From: Hahellaceae bacterium | GTDB taxonomy: Bacteria > Pseudomonadota > Gammaproteobacteria > Pseudomonadales > Oleiphilaceae | Length of the DNA stretch: 64,000 nt | Assembly: GCA_016744695.1 (NCBI GenBank) | Contig: JADGDV010000023.1 | Coordinates: 1-64,000, forward strand | Reading direction: 5' to 3' | Shown: one piece after another, positions 63,951 to 64,000 of the stretch | Numbering within the stretch: position 1 is the first letter of the stretch | How the letters are laid out: every line of letters starts with the position of its first letter | Position numbers and translations under genes: made by a program | The notes under the pieces: generated by a model | The model's input: only the letters and a program-made list of their open reading frames with translations | Database searches by the model: none | Told to the model about the DNA's origin: nothing

Positions 63951-64000
63951 TGCCTTTTACTCCATTTATAACAAGTGCCTATACTTATATACGCACTCGT

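Overview
The window is chromosomal DNA from a Gram-negative gammaproteobacterium, most likely a marine or aquatic heterotroph of the Oceanospirillales/Alteromonadales type. The evidence is outer-membrane lipoproteins, an Lpp-like alanine-zipper protein, MsbA-type and TolC-type proteins, ParE, RluF, UbiB/ABC1, many 7TMR-DISM/GGDEF/EAL/PilZ signalling proteins and a Pseudomonas-like atu operon. Base use is AT-leaning. I see no rRNA, tRNA, CRISPR array, integrase or transposase. The species cannot be named from the window alone.

Layout. 1-4.3 kb: a large lipoprotein cut by the left edge, with calcium-binding DxDxDG repeats and a following region that resembles the pore-forming core of anthrax protective antigen/binary-toxin B components. 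Beside it lies a divergent LytTR regulator/LytS-type kinase pair. 4.4-10.3 kb: small and hypothetical genes, including a 614-aa membrane protein with an internal duplication, two tandem secreted DUF3365 haem proteins, a lipoprotein and a DUF805 protein. 10.7-14.2 kb: an orphan periplasmic binding protein, an MsbA-like ABC exporter and a Gate-domain membrane protein. 14.3-18.2 kb: a MalT-like LuxR regulator followed by a secreted DUF6160-type protein, with a perfect CRP/Vfr-type site between them. 18.2-20.1 kb: a DUF938 methyltransferase and a yghU pseudogene carrying two lesions. 20.2-25.3 kb: a four-gene operon led by an OlsF-like double acyltransferase, with two alpha/beta hydrolases and an M14-type metallopeptidase, plus a PilZ protein upstream. 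25.4-41.7 kb: a GGDEF-EAL phosphodiesterase, parE, a binding protein with a chemoreceptor, a subtilase lipoprotein, an amidase and a large hybrid histidine kinase.

41.8-52.2 kb holds the clearest pathway: atuR and, divergently, atuABCDEFG for acyclic terpene (citronellol/geraniol) catabolism. Geranyl-CoA carboxylase is encoded by atuC and atuF, the acyl-CoA dehydrogenase by atuD and the hydratase by atuE. Three gaps inside this operon, and the atuR-atuA gap, hold long palindromic repeats. A separate palindrome is a good AtuR operator candidate. An atuH-type ligase and the HMG-CoA-lyase-like step are not in the window.

52.3-56.5 kb: an L,D-transpeptidase beside an Lpp/OprI-like lipoprotein, a beta-barrel protein, RluF and an ABC1 kinase. 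56.7-64 kb: an exopolysaccharide locus resembling Shewanella mxdABCD, comprising a Cys-rich degenerate GGDEF protein, a GT2 synthase, a TolC-like lipoprotein fused to an extra C-terminal domain and an HlyD adaptor. It faces a convergent secreted glycoside hydrolase whose 3' end overlaps the adaptor gene.
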